Shown one piece after another: positions 44,630-53,456 of a DNA stretch of 64,000 bases. The DNA is from an uncultured Gammaproteobacteria bacterium (GTDB taxonomy: Bacteria > Pseudomonadota > Gammaproteobacteria > Pseudomonadales > Pseudohongiellaceae). The position numbers were made by a program, and so were the translations under genes. The notes below the pieces were generated by a model, which was given only the letters and a program-made list of their open reading frames with translations, did not search any database and was not told where the DNA came from. The stretch's first letter is position 1; each line of letters begins with the position of its first letter. The stretch is taken from positions 1-64,000 of the forward strand of contig CAJWGN010000004.1 in the NCBI GenBank assembly GCA_913031035.1. The letters run 5' to 3'.

Positions 44630-46186
44630 TCACAGACGGTCTAAGTTTTTCAAATTTAACTTGGCAGTGTTGATGATTTCATTGCGCTCACCTTCGTCTT
44701 TGCGGTCCCAGTTACCGTAAAGCATTCCAATCCTAGGGTTTTTTGAAAGCTGCTGACGGTGATCGATCATAAATTTCCAGTAAAGGCTGTTGAATGGGCA
44801 AGCCTCCTCACCGCTTTTCAGTTTGACTGTGTAGTGGCACTGTCCACAATAGTCGCTCATTTTATTAATGTAGTTGCCACTGGCCGCGTAAGGTTTTGTT
44901 GCGATATAGCCGCCATCTGCAAATTGAGACATACCGCGGGTGTTTGGTAATTCAACCCACTCAATTGCATCCACGTAAATGCCGAGATACCAGCTGTCAA
45001 CCAAGTCTGGATCAATGCCGGTTATTAGGCAAAAGTTGCCGGTTATCATAAGTCTTTGGATATGGTGAGCGTAGCTGGTCTCTAGAGATTGGCCAATGGC
45101 CTCGGACATGCATTTCATTTTCGTGTCACCAGTCCAAAAAAACTCAGGCAGCTTTGCCTTTGCTTTAAAGTGATTGAGGTTTTTATAGTGGTCTCCATTC
45201 ACCCAGTAGACACCGCGGACAAATTCTCTCCATCCAAGTATTTGACGGATAAAGCCTTCCACTTGAGCTAGGTCTATTGTGCTGTTCGCCTTTTTGAACG
45301 TCGCTATGGCCGCTTCAATAACTTCCAAAGGAGAGAGCATTTTGCTGTTCATGGCAAAAGAGAGCCGGGAATGATAAAGAGACCATTTTGACTCACTTTG
45401 ATAGGTCATTGAATCTTGAAATTTGCCAAAATTTGGCAGTGCTTCGCGACAGAACCAGTGCAGCAATTCGAGAGATTGATCCCTCGATGTTGGCCACATC
45501 AACTGATCGTGTGGAGTTCCAAAGGTGTCAATATCATGTGCTTTAAGCCTGTTGAGGATCTCGGTCACCGAGTTACTAAAGACCAGGGGTTCTGGGATGT
45601 CCGGAATATCTGCTTTTTTAAGCTTGTTTCTATTGTCGCTGTCGAAATTCCAGCGGTCACCGGTAGGCTCACTGCCGGTCATTAGGATATTGAATCGTTT
45701 TCGCATTTTGCGATAGAAAGACTCAAGGCGGTTGTGCTGCCTTGGTTTGACATAGGTTGATAGCTCTTCAAAGGGGAGCAGGAAATGCTCGGTATCATAC
45801 TCTTTGATTTTTAGCGCGGTTGGCAGATTCATGCCGCGCAGTTGATTCAGAAGTCTCAGTTCGTCAGGTCTTTGGTAATGAAATTCCTGAGCTTGGTATT
45901 GAACGCTAAGCTTCGCGATAGCTGATTCTAAATTTGTGAATTCGGATGTGGCATCTAAATTTAAGTAGAGAACATCATGGCCTTTGGACTTAAGATGCTG
46001 AGCGAATTCCTGCATTGCTGCAAAAAAAGCACAAACCTTCTGTATATGGTGGCGGGTATAGTCTGTTTCCTGACGAAGTTCAGCTATAACGAACAACGTT
46101 TCAGGGTTGGGGGTGGCCAGCCAGCTATGTTGATAATTGAGTTGGTCACCAAGAATCCAGGCTAGGGTTTTATATTTTTTCTTCAT
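44630..46186 (-). CDS. Iron-sulfur photolyase / cryptochrome (FeS-BCP, PhrB type)
   Basis: A 518-residue FAD protein that repairs (6-4) photoproducts with blue light in characterised homologues. The start has A-W-I-L-G-D-Q-L as in the family. Four cysteines are spaced exactly as the 4Fe-4S ligands of Agrobacterium PhrB (350, 438, 441, 454): here C359, C447, C450 and C463, with steps 88, 3 and 13. The W-x-x-M motifs and F-A-D-G-G-Y-I-A-T-K-P-Y-A-A-S-G substrate region match. It probably forms a light-response group with the divergent DUF3429, DCC and SDR genes. Confidence 0.94.
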   Translation of the reverse strand: MKKKYKTLAWILGDQLNYQHSWLATPNPETLFVIAELRQETDYTRHHIQKVCAFFAAMQEFAQHLKSKGHDVLYLNLDATSEFTNLESAIAKLSVQYQAQEFHYQRPDELRLLNQLRGMNLPTALKIKEYDTEHFLLPFEELSTYVKPRQHNRLESFYRKMRKRFNILMTGSEPTGDRWNFDSDNRNKLKKADIPDIPEPLVFSNSVTEILNRLKAHDIDTFGTPHDQLMWPTSRDQSLELLHWFCREALPNFGKFQDSMTYQSESKWSLYHSRLSFAMNSKMLSPLEVIEAAIATFKKANSTIDLAQVEGFIRQILGWREFVRGVYWVNGDHYKNLNHFKAKAKLPEFFWTGDTKMKCMSEAIGQSLETSYAHHIQRLMITGNFCLITGIDPDLVDSWYLGIYVDAIEWVELPNTRGMSQFADGGYIATKPYAASGNYINKMSDYCGQCHYTVKLKSGEEACPFNSLYWKFMIDHRQQLSKNPRIGMLYGNWDRKDEGERNEIINTAKLNLKNLDRL

Positions 46187-46447
46187 AATTTTGGAGCCTG
46201 TTTTAGAGCGTGATTTTATTCGATAATTTGCCGCGTAGTTTGAAGGCTCGTTTACCCTGAGTCTGGCCGCAGCGAGCTAGTGTGCGCCGACTTAACGCCT
46301 GTTACCGCTTTGGTGTGCGCGATGCATCTTTGATAGTATGCTTCCAAGCCACGGGCTAGGAATACGCCACAGGCTACGTTTTAGATTAGCTAAAGACCCA
46401 AATCTGATCAGTGGTCGTATAAATCGAAAAGCACAGAGTTTCACGTG

Positions 46448-46936
46448 ATGTCAGTAATACGAATAACCACAGCTCTTGGTTTTGCTGGTTTGTTACCATT
46501 TATTGGAGCATTGCTGGCTCTGGTGCTTAACGTCGATCTGCCATTTAAGGCTGAGCAAGTTTTTGTTTTTTACAGTGCCATTATTTTGAGTTTTTTATGC
46601 GGTGCTATTTGGGGAAGCCTACTCAACACTAATTTTGTAGCTCCCGATCTTGCTGGGACCGACTTTACAGAGGTTCATTTTACAAAAAAAGCTTCTGCTT
46701 TATTTATTGTGTCAAACCTTGTCTCTTTGACGGCATGGGTCTCGCTTTTAATTTATAACAGGCACCTAGATCTATCGTTAGGACTGCTAACTTTGGGTTA
46801 CACGGTGGTTTTTGCCGCTGAATATGCGATGAGAGAATCACTCTATAAACAAGTTTATCGCGGCTACCTAAACCTGCGAAGCTGGCTCACGGTTTGTGTT
46901 GTGACACTCCATCTAGGAATGCTGATCATTAGCTAA
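46448..46936 (+). CDS. DUF3429 small membrane protein
   Basis: A 162-residue protein with about five hydrophobic segments beginning F-A-G-L-L-P-F-I-G-A-L and including L-S-F-L-C-G-A-I-W-G, the DUF3429 pattern as I recall it. I choose the ATG at 46448 over an overlapping GTG three bases earlier. It is divergent from the FeS photolyase by about 260 bp and followed by the DCC and SDR genes, an arrangement often seen near photolyases in marine gammaproteobacteria. Function unknown; it may take part in photoprotection at the inner membrane. Confidence 0.8.
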   Translation: MSVIRITTALGFAGLLPFIGALLALVLNVDLPFKAEQVFVFYSAIILSFLCGAIWGSLLNTNFVAPDLAGTDFTEVHFTKKASALFIVSNLVSLTAWVSLLIYNRHLDLSLGLLTLGYTVVFAAEYAMRESLYKQVYRGYLNLRSWLTVCVVTLHLGMLIIS

Positions 46937-46961
46937 ATAATTTGGCCATAAAAGGAACGCA

Positions 46962-47366
46962 ATGAAACTTACATTATTTTACGACAGCTACTGTCCGCTA
47001 TGTGCGACTGAGATGGATATGCTGAGAGATTTAGACACCAAAGGTAATCTATCATTAGTTGATATACACGATGACGACTTCGCTACTAGGTTTCCAACTA
47101 TTGACCCGGTTGCCGCAGATAGAGTTTTGCACGGGCTTTATGATGATGGGACCATGATATATGGTCTTGATGTCACCCATCAGGCGTGGCGAGCTGTAGG
47201 CAAGAAGCCTTGGTTGGCAATGTTGCGTTTGCCAATTATTCGGTGGTTTGCCGATATGGGCTATCTGGTTTTTGCCAATAACCGCTACACGATTTCATGG
47301 CTTTTAACAGGGAAAAAGCGCTGTGAACCTTGCGCGAAAAACCCTTCTTCTCAATGCGAACTGTAG
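46962..47366 (+). CDS. DCC-family thiol-disulfide oxidoreductase-like protein (DUF393)
   Basis: A 134-residue protein with the DCC signature D8-S-Y-C11-P-L-C14 after a first beta-strand (T-L-F-Y-D), typical of DUF393. It is thioredoxin-like and presumed to act on disulfides, but no family member's substrate is firmly known. A later C-x-x-C pattern (R-C-E-P-C-A) lies near the C-terminus. It starts 25 bp after the DUF3429 gene with A-A-A-G-G-A-A as ribosome site and ends 6 bp before the SDR gene, so the three are one operon. Confidence 0.88.
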   Translation: MKLTLFYDSYCPLCATEMDMLRDLDTKGNLSLVDIHDDDFATRFPTIDPVAADRVLHGLYDDGTMIYGLDVTHQAWRAVGKKPWLAMLRLPIIRWFADMGYLVFANNRYTISWLLTGKKRCEPCAKNPSSQCEL

Positions 47367-47372
47367 ACGAGA

Positions 47373-48134
47373 ATGACTAATATTATCCAAGTCGAAGACA
47401 GCTCTGCAAATATTGCAATCGTCATCGGTGCCAGCAGTAAAATTGCTATTGCTCTTATTCAACGCCTCTCCGGAGCTAATGCCTCACCAAATGTTGTGGC
47501 GATTAGTCGCCAATTTTCCGCTACTGCGCGCGCGGATTTTGATAGCAATGTAACGCTTCTGCAAAGCGACTACACCGATAAATCGATAAGAGAAATTTGT
47601 GAGCAGCTAAAGCCCCACAAAGGGCAAGTTAGCCACGTGTTCATTTGCAATGGGATGCTCCATGATGCTGACATTTCCCCAGAAAAAAGGGTGGACGACG
47701 TCAGCGGAGACAACTTGCACGGGGTTTTCCAAGTCAACGCGGTGATCCCGATGCTTTGGGTCAAATACCTTAAACCTGTTCTGGCAGGTAAGCGAAACTG
47801 CGTAGTCACAGCTTTCAGCGCAAGAATTGGTAGCATAGAAGATAATCAGCGGGGTGGTTGGTATTCTTATCGTGCATCAAAAGCAGCATTAAATATGCTT
47901 TTGAAAACTGCGGCTATTGAATACACAAGGATCGCGAAAGGAGTTCGCTTTTTAGTTTTCCATCCTGGAACGACAGATACGCCCTTGTCCAAGCCCTTTC
48001 AAAAATTCGTCAGTGAAGGCAAATTATTCACGCCAGAATTTGTTGCTGGTCGACTACTAGATCTAGTGGAAGCAGAGACAGTTGATAATAGTATTCGATT
48101 CATAGATTGGGATGGAAAATCAATTCCTTGGTAG
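47373..48134 (+). CDS. Short-chain dehydrogenase/reductase (C-factor-like)
   Basis: A 253-residue Rossmann-fold protein. The cofactor loop is V-I-G-A-S-S-K-I-A from residue 17, an N-G pair lies in I-C-N-G-M-L-H, and the catalytic pair is Y166-x-x-x-K170 in Y-R-A-S-K-A-A-L-N. It ends with a V-F-H-P-G-T-T-D-T-P-L-S-K-P-F motif, which is characteristic of the CsgA/C-factor-like SDRs seen next to photolyase and cryptochrome genes. It is the third gene of the DUF3429-DCC-SDR operon. Substrate unknown. It converges with the DUF1080 gene. Confidence 0.9.
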   Translation: MTNIIQVEDSSANIAIVIGASSKIAIALIQRLSGANASPNVVAISRQFSATARADFDSNVTLLQSDYTDKSIREICEQLKPHKGQVSHVFICNGMLHDADISPEKRVDDVSGDNLHGVFQVNAVIPMLWVKYLKPVLAGKRNCVVTAFSARIGSIEDNQRGGWYSYRASKAALNMLLKTAAIEYTRIAKGVRFLVFHPGTTDTPLSKPFQKFVSEGKLFTPEFVAGRLLDLVEAETVDNSIRFIDWDGKSIPW

Positions 48135-48154
48135 AGTTAAGCTCTTTTAGAGTG

Positions 48155-48970
48155 TTAATCTAAAACCCTTAACTCAATCTTCCGAAATTGAATTGGATGG
48201 CTCTCAGCCTGTATGGATATGTATCCTTCTGCCAGTTCAATTGCAGCGCCATTTTGGATCAAGGCTTTTGCGTCAGGGTCGGTGGTATCCAACTGAATGT
48301 CTTGATATTCCATTACGGTTACGCCATTAACAATTTGGCTAATACTCTCGCTGCCGCGCACGATCATTTCCATTTTTACCCACTGATCTCCGTGAAATGT
48401 TTCAGAGTTTGAGTTTGTACAGTGGCGAGTGACCAGTGCTCCAGCCATTGCCATATGTGTTCCCGGTGTGCAGACGTTTCCCGTTGGACGGGGATCTGTC
48501 CCATTGCCGCCTAACATTTGAGCCTCTATAGAAGCTGGAAATGCTTGATCAAAAGTCATCGACTCTGGTGCCTGACTATGCAGCATCATGCCATTGTTTC
48601 TGAAAGCCCATGCCGGCCCGTTGGCTACTTGTTCCCCTATAAAGCGATACTCAATTCTTAACTCATAGTGCGAAAAGGATTGGTCATAGAACATGTGGCC
48701 AAACTCGTTGTTGAAGTCAGGCCAGTTGTCATAGGAGACGGTAAGAAGTCCATCAACTACCTTGAAGGTGTCACGGTAATTCTCGCCGAGTTCGAAGCCG
48801 GTGAATTTAATTTTCCAGTTGTTTAAATTTTCACCATTAAAAAGCTGAATCCACTCATTACCCTCATTTGACTGGGCCTGCAAAAAACTAGGCGTGATAA
48901 GTAGGGCTGTACTGAAAAGAATCTTAGCTGCTCCTCGTATTGACATATTTATAATGTTCATGGTTTTCAT
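48155..48970 (-). CDS. Exported DUF1080 (3-keto-disaccharide hydrolase-like) protein
   Basis: A lectin-like jelly-roll domain of about 200 residues: W-I-Q-L-F-N-G-E-N-L-N-N-W near the start, then F-S-H-Y-E-L-R-I-E-Y-R-F and A-W-A-F-R-N-N-G-M-M-L-H. These are the hallmarks of DUF1080, a family including glucosidase-like 3-keto-disaccharide hydrolases. A signal peptide ends S-F-L-Q-A-Q. The start is uncertain among Mets at 49009, 48970 and 48961; I give 48970 because it keeps the signal and trims an unlikely extension. C-terminus ends R-K-I-E-L-R-V. Confidence 0.85.
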   Translation of the reverse strand: MKTMNIINMSIRGAAKILFSTALLITPSFLQAQSNEGNEWIQLFNGENLNNWKIKFTGFELGENYRDTFKVVDGLLTVSYDNWPDFNNEFGHMFYDQSFSHYELRIEYRFIGEQVANGPAWAFRNNGMMLHSQAPESMTFDQAFPASIEAQMLGGNGTDPRPTGNVCTPGTHMAMAGALVTRHCTNSNSETFHGDQWVKMEMIVRGSESISQIVNGVTVMEYQDIQLDTTDPDAKALIQNGAAIELAEGYISIQAESHPIQFRKIELRVLD

Positions 48971-49028
48971 AACGTTTAGCTCTAATGATAAAAAGTTTAG
49001 CGGTAACATAGCATTGTTCTCAATAGGC

Positions 49029-49667
49029 TTAATAAGCGAAGTCGACGGTGGCTTTAAGTTGATCCCAGATTAGCACTAGACTTCCTTTGCCGTCTTTGAT
49101 GTTTGTGAACTGCCACGACAGCTGATCAAAAGAAGTGTCTGCAGCGCTTAGTGTCATTGGGCTGCGTACAACATCTTTCTCCGAAGTGTACTCATAAGCG
49201 CCCCATAGTGCTGATTTATTCTCATAGTCATAGTTGAGCTGTACCGGCCAATTGGAGAGTATAAATGTCCAGGATTGCTGTGCGGCTGCTGACTCACCAA
49301 AGTCGATAAACACAGAGTATTCACCCGGTGGCACAACAACATCAGCAAACGTTAGCTCGACCTGAGTTCGGAGACGGGTAGAGATATTAGCGCCGGCTCT
49401 CCAAACTGGGGCTCCGTCCAATAGGGCTTCACGCCAATCTGGCAGATTAAAGAGGTTTCGTTCTCGCTTTAGAGGCCGGCCGAATAGAATCTCTATCCAT
49501 TGACCGTCTACATAGCCCGTGCGTTGGTCATAGCTTCCTAGAACCTGTGTGGCTGAATGTCCCGGAGGGCTCGCAATAGGGCGGTCTTGAGCGCTCGTGT
49601 TAGAGATTAGAGGCGCGGGAGAGATTAAGCAAAACCAAATGAGCAAGCATCTAGGATGTATGCTCAT
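49029..49667 (-). CDS. Exported DUF2911 protein
   Basis: From the Met at 49667 the protein has 212 residues with a signal peptide ending S-N-T-S-A-Q. Family motifs are S-P-P-G-H-S-A, I-L-F-G-R-P-L-K-R-E-R-N-L-F, V-W-R-A-G-A-N-x-S-T and P-P-G-E-Y-S-V-F, the DUF2911 pattern; no enzymatic activity is established. A Met at 49718 would overlap the upstream esterase gene and break the signal, so I reject it. The gene follows the esterase by about 30 bp on the same strand and they may be cotranscribed. Confidence 0.85.
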   Translation of the reverse strand: MSIHPRCLLIWFCLISPAPLISNTSAQDRPIASPPGHSATQVLGSYDQRTGYVDGQWIEILFGRPLKRERNLFNLPDWREALLDGAPVWRAGANISTRLRTQVELTFADVVVPPGEYSVFIDFGESAAAQQSWTFILSNWPVQLNYDYENKSALWGAYEYTSEKDVVRSPMTLSAADTSFDQLSWQFTNIKDGKGSLVLIWDQLKATVDFAY

Positions 49668-49698
49668 TTGGGTGAGATGGAGACTCAAATTGCAGGGC

Positions 49699-50595
49699 TT
49701 AGTCGGAATAGCTGGCACTAGTTTTTGGGTGCGCGTATAGCCATTCCACTACCTGTTCGCTGAAGGTCGATGACAGTGGCGGTACATGTGATCCTTCGGC
49801 GATAGTCCAAAGCTCGGATGAGCCGCCTACTTGACAGCCTTTTTTGAATGATAGGACGCTAGATTCATGGCCTTCTATGCGGGCATCTAGATCGCGAAGC
49901 TCGCGTTCGTCACCGTCAGTGCTACAACCGTTGTAAGCCGCCCACGTGGTAACAGAATCCAAAGCACTCGGGTATTTGTTGCCCTGAATCTCCGAGCCTT
50001 CATAGGCGATGGTGTCATCGGCGGTGCCATGAATTTGAAGGATATGAACGGGGTTAGAGGGAGCTGATCTCTCATCAATATGGCTGGCACCTGCCAAGCT
50101 AGCTATTGCGGCAATCGTACTCGAGTGATCATAGGCCGCTCTATAGGAGAGAAAGCCTCCGTTGGAGTGTCCAATTAAATAGACTCGATTAGGGTCAATA
50201 TTAAAATCTGCCTTGATGCTGTCAATGATGCTTAGCACATAGCTGGAGTCATCAACTTCAGTGCTGTAAAAGTCACAGCATGCAGGTGAGGCATTCCAGA
50301 ACCGACTTTCGTTGCCGCCTGGCTCTTTATCGCCATCGGGCGCGATAAATAGATAACCATATTTTTCAGCTAGCTTGCTGAATCCCATGTAAGAGTCTTG
50401 TTGAGTGCCGCTTGACGTGTAGCCATGCAGTAAAACAACCAACGGGGTTGGGGTTTCTGCATTGTAGTTTTGAGGGACAGTTAAGGGCAATTCGCCACGG
50501 CCAAGGTCGATTGATTGTGCCTTCGCTGTTGCAGTCAAACCAATGAGAAAACTCACGTTAAGTAACGTGAGAATTATAGATTTAGTTTTGAGCAT
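49699..50595 (-). CDS. Exported alpha/beta hydrolase of the PHB-depolymerase/feruloyl-esterase type
   Basis: A 298-residue exported esterase with a signal peptide ending A-K-A-Q near residue 27. An L-L-H-G-Y motif forms the oxyanion loop and the nucleophile is S144 in I-G-H-S-N-G-G. The acid is likely in I-H-G-T-A-D-D and the base in E-G-S-H-V. The C-C-D-F pair in the middle is typical of LpqC-like esterases. Probably hydrolyses a polyester or aromatic ester outside the cytoplasm. The DUF2911 gene follows closely. Confidence 0.85.
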   Translation of the reverse strand: MLKTKSIILTLLNVSFLIGLTATAKAQSIDLGRGELPLTVPQNYNAETPTPLVVLLHGYTSSGTQQDSYMGFSKLAEKYGYLFIAPDGDKEPGGNESRFWNASPACCDFYSTEVDDSSYVLSIIDSIKADFNIDPNRVYLIGHSNGGFLSYRAAYDHSSTIAAIASLAGASHIDERSAPSNPVHILQIHGTADDTIAYEGSEIQGNKYPSALDSVTTWAAYNGCSTDGDERELRDLDARIEGHESSVLSFKKGCQVGGSSELWTIAEGSHVPPLSSTFSEQVVEWLYAHPKTSASYSD

Positions 50596-50673
50596 ATTAA
50601 TATCCTGACCTTGCGGTTGAAAAATTTTATGTTTTATTTAATTGTCGACTACCTAGGTTTATTAAGCGTCTTG

Positions 50674-51642
50674 TTAAGGGTTGAGAATTATTTTACCTGT
50701 AGTTGCTCTGCCTTCCAATGCGGTATGGGCACTACTCGCTGCTGAAAGCGGATAACAATGCTCTAGTCGAAGCTTAAGCTTACCCTGTGCTATCCAGCGA
50801 AACAAATCACCACTTCTCCATTCCAAGGTTTCTCGATCTGAGAGGTAGTCAAATATTGTTGGACGGGTTAGGAATAAGGACCCTTTAGGGCCTAGGCTGC
50901 CTGGGTTGAACTGTGTAACTGGGCCACTGGCATTGCCGTATAAAACCATGGTGCCAAGTGGTTTAAGGCAATTTATACTTCTCTCAAACGTGGTTTTGCC
51001 TACAGAGTCGAAGGCTACGTTCACCCCTTTGCCATCGGTTAAAGCATTCACTTCTTCCTCAAAATCGGTTTCGGTGTAGAGAATTGTATGATCGGCACCG
51101 GCCGCTTTTGCTAGAGCCGCTTTGGCTGGCGTAGATACTGTTGCTATAACGGTTCCGCCGAGCATTTTTATCATTTGCGTCAGCAATAGACCCACCCCGC
51201 CAGCAGCAGCATGAACTAAGCAGATATCGCCTAGTTTTACCGGGTAGGTGGAATGGCAAAGAAAGTGGGATGTACAGCCTTGTAGCAAGATGGCTGCGCC
51301 TTCGTTAAAGGGGACCGTTTCTGGAAGAGCCAGCAATTTATCTTCAGGGACGGCTGCAAACTCAGCGTAGGAGCCCGGTATGTTGGTATAGGCAACTCGG
51401 TCACCCTTCCTAAATCGGGTGACTTCCTCACCAACGCTGTCGACTATGCCGGCACCTTCTAAGCCTAGAGTTGAGGGAAGCGGGATTTTATAAAGGCCTG
51501 AACGCTGGTAGGTGTCGATAAAATTAACGCCGACAGCTTCTATTTTAACCAGCACATCATTTGCCAAAACTGCAGGGGTCGCAATATCCTCAAAAATGAG
51601 AACTTCTGGGCTACCTTGAGAATGTACTCGAACTGCTTTCAT
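50674..51642 (-). CDS. NADPH:quinone oxidoreductase (medium-chain, zinc-free)
   Basis: A 322-residue enzyme of the quinone reductase group of the medium-chain dehydrogenases. Near the start is the family motif G-V-N-F-I-D-T-Y-Q-R-S-G-L-Y, then G-x-E-G-A-G-I-V and a Rossmann motif H-A-A-A-G-G-V-G-L-L. No structural zinc cysteines are seen. It reduces quinones with NADPH in the cytoplasm and so guards against redox cycling. It stands alone between the esterase and the carboxylase gene. Confidence 0.92.
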   Translation of the reverse strand: MKAVRVHSQGSPEVLIFEDIATPAVLANDVLVKIEAVGVNFIDTYQRSGLYKIPLPSTLGLEGAGIVDSVGEEVTRFRKGDRVAYTNIPGSYAEFAAVPEDKLLALPETVPFNEGAAILLQGCTSHFLCHSTYPVKLGDICLVHAAAGGVGLLLTQMIKMLGGTVIATVSTPAKAALAKAAGADHTILYTETDFEEEVNALTDGKGVNVAFDSVGKTTFERSINCLKPLGTMVLYGNASGPVTQFNPGSLGPKGSLFLTRPTIFDYLSDRETLEWRSGDLFRWIAQGKLKLRLEHCYPLSAASSAHTALEGRATTGKIILNP

Positions 51643-51747
51643 AGACCTATTACCGATTCATGTCCTAGCAAAGGGGTGTTTATTCCAGAAGTGGAGAAGT
51701 TTGGCAACAGGTAACAGGACGAGCTTCATTTTTTTAAGGTTTGTCAC

Positions 51748-53307
51748 CTAGGGTCTTGTGGTTCGTGATTTAGGGCCTAATTGAGTAGGGATGATTTCAT
51801 ATGCCAAAGCAACCCAGTCACATAGGATTGCGCGAGTGTCACGAGGATCAATTACTTCTTCTATGCCAAAGGCTTCCGCCGTTCGTAAGGGCGATCGATA
51901 TTTCTCAAGATTAGCTTCTATTTCTCTGCGCCGTGCGTCAGGGTCTTCTGAGGCTTCTATTTCTCGGCGATAAGCTGCCTGCACTCCGCCCTCTATTGGA
52001 AGCGAGCCCCAGTCAGCTGATGGCCACGCGTAGCGGAGATTGAGGCGATCAGAATTTCCATGCCCTGCGCCTGCGACGCCATAGCAGCGTCGAATAATGA
52101 TTGAAACCCAAGGCACTGTTGCCTGCAAGCAGGCCATTAATGCACGGCTGCCTAATCTAACGGTGCCTTCGTTTTCTGCTTGCACGCCGATCAAGAAGCC
52201 GGGGTTGTCTACAAGGTTAACAACAGGCAGATGAAAGGTGTCACAAAGATCCACAAAGCGCATCATTTTGTCTGCCGCAGCGGCATTAACAGCGCCACCT
52301 AGATGCATCGTGTCATTAGCCATTATTCCAACAGGATGGCCGTTAAGTCTAGCAAGTCCAACCGCTAGTGATTTTCCATAGCCTGGGTTAAGTTCGAAAA
52401 AAGATTCGCTGTCGACTACGCCAGAAATAACATCCCTCACTTGGTATACCTGACGCCTATCTTTAGGTATGACAGAAATTAGAGATTCATCTCTGCGGTC
52501 GGCGGGGTCAGTGCAGGGGGCTTTAGGTGGTGCCTGCCAAACATTCTGGGGAAGGTAGGATAGGAACTTTTTAATTGCCGCAAACGCCTCGAGCTCGGTC
52601 TCAACTTCGTTATCGACAGCGCCGCTGCCGTAGGCGTGAATCTGCGACCCGCCGAGTTCGTTTTTCTCCACAGGTTTTCCGAACCCTCGTTCCACGATAG
52701 GTGGGCCGGCAACGAAGAGCTGGCTGGTGGTTTTTATCATTAGTGAGAAATGTGAGATGGTGACTCTAACCGCGCCTAAGCCGGCAACTGAGCCCATACA
52801 CGCGCAGACCACGGGGACGTGGCCCAGCAATTTCATTGTGGTTTCGAAACCTTGTAATTCTGGTATGTAAGAGTGGCCAACCATTTCCAAGGTTTTAACG
52901 CTGCCGCCGCCGCCACTGCCATCAATAAGGCGAATTAACGGAACTCGCATTTCCAATGCATATTGTTCTGCATAACCAGATTTGTTTCCGACCTTGGCGT
53001 CCGCAGAACCGCCCCGGACGGTAAAATCATCTCCACCTATGACGACTCTGCGGCCATTTAGGTCAGCGGTTCCTAGAACAAAGTTAGAGGGGGTGAAAGA
53101 ATTGAGTTCTCCGGAGTCTGAATATTCTGCTTTCCCTGCCAGCGCGCCGATTTCATGGAAGGAATTTTGGTCGGCTAGTTTATTGATGCGCTCACGGACT
53201 GTCAGACGGCCATTATCTCTCTGTCGCTGTATTCGCTCCGCCCCACCCATCTTTTGAGCAAGTTTCTCTCGTTTACGAAGTTCATCTATTTCTTTTTGCC
53301 AGGACAT
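51748..53307 (-). CDS. Acyl-CoA carboxylase carboxyltransferase (beta) subunit
   Basis: A 519-residue crotonase-superfamily carboxyltransferase, the PccB/MccB length. N-terminal motif K-M-G-G-A-E-R-I-x-R-Q; a glycine-rich G-S-G-G-G-G-S-V acyl-CoA loop; and a second G-x-M-A-N-D. It transfers a carboxyl group from carboxybiotin to an acyl-CoA. The biotin-carrying alpha subunit is usually adjacent but is not seen here, so it is either elsewhere or this is an orphan. Which acyl-CoA (propionyl, methylcrotonyl or longer) cannot be decided. Confidence 0.9.
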   Translation of the reverse strand: MSWQKEIDELRKREKLAQKMGGAERIQRQRDNGRLTVRERINKLADQNSFHEIGALAGKAEYSDSGELNSFTPSNFVLGTADLNGRRVVIGGDDFTVRGGSADAKVGNKSGYAEQYALEMRVPLIRLIDGSGGGGSVKTLEMVGHSYIPELQGFETTMKLLGHVPVVCACMGSVAGLGAVRVTISHFSLMIKTTSQLFVAGPPIVERGFGKPVEKNELGGSQIHAYGSGAVDNEVETELEAFAAIKKFLSYLPQNVWQAPPKAPCTDPADRRDESLISVIPKDRRQVYQVRDVISGVVDSESFFELNPGYGKSLAVGLARLNGHPVGIMANDTMHLGGAVNAAAADKMMRFVDLCDTFHLPVVNLVDNPGFLIGVQAENEGTVRLGSRALMACLQATVPWVSIIIRRCYGVAGAGHGNSDRLNLRYAWPSADWGSLPIEGGVQAAYRREIEASEDPDARRREIEANLEKYRSPLRTAEAFGIEEVIDPRDTRAILCDWVALAYEIIPTQLGPKSRTTRP

Positions 53308-53456
53308 AGTGTTTCCGAATTAATAGCAGCTGCTTAGGCTGGCTACCATAATTCAATCACAGGCATGGTTCAATACGTTGCAGCAAATCATGCGTCGCTA
53401 GGAATTGCAGCGGCGCCGGATTGAATGCGGTTCGATAATCAAAACTGGTGTCTAGA

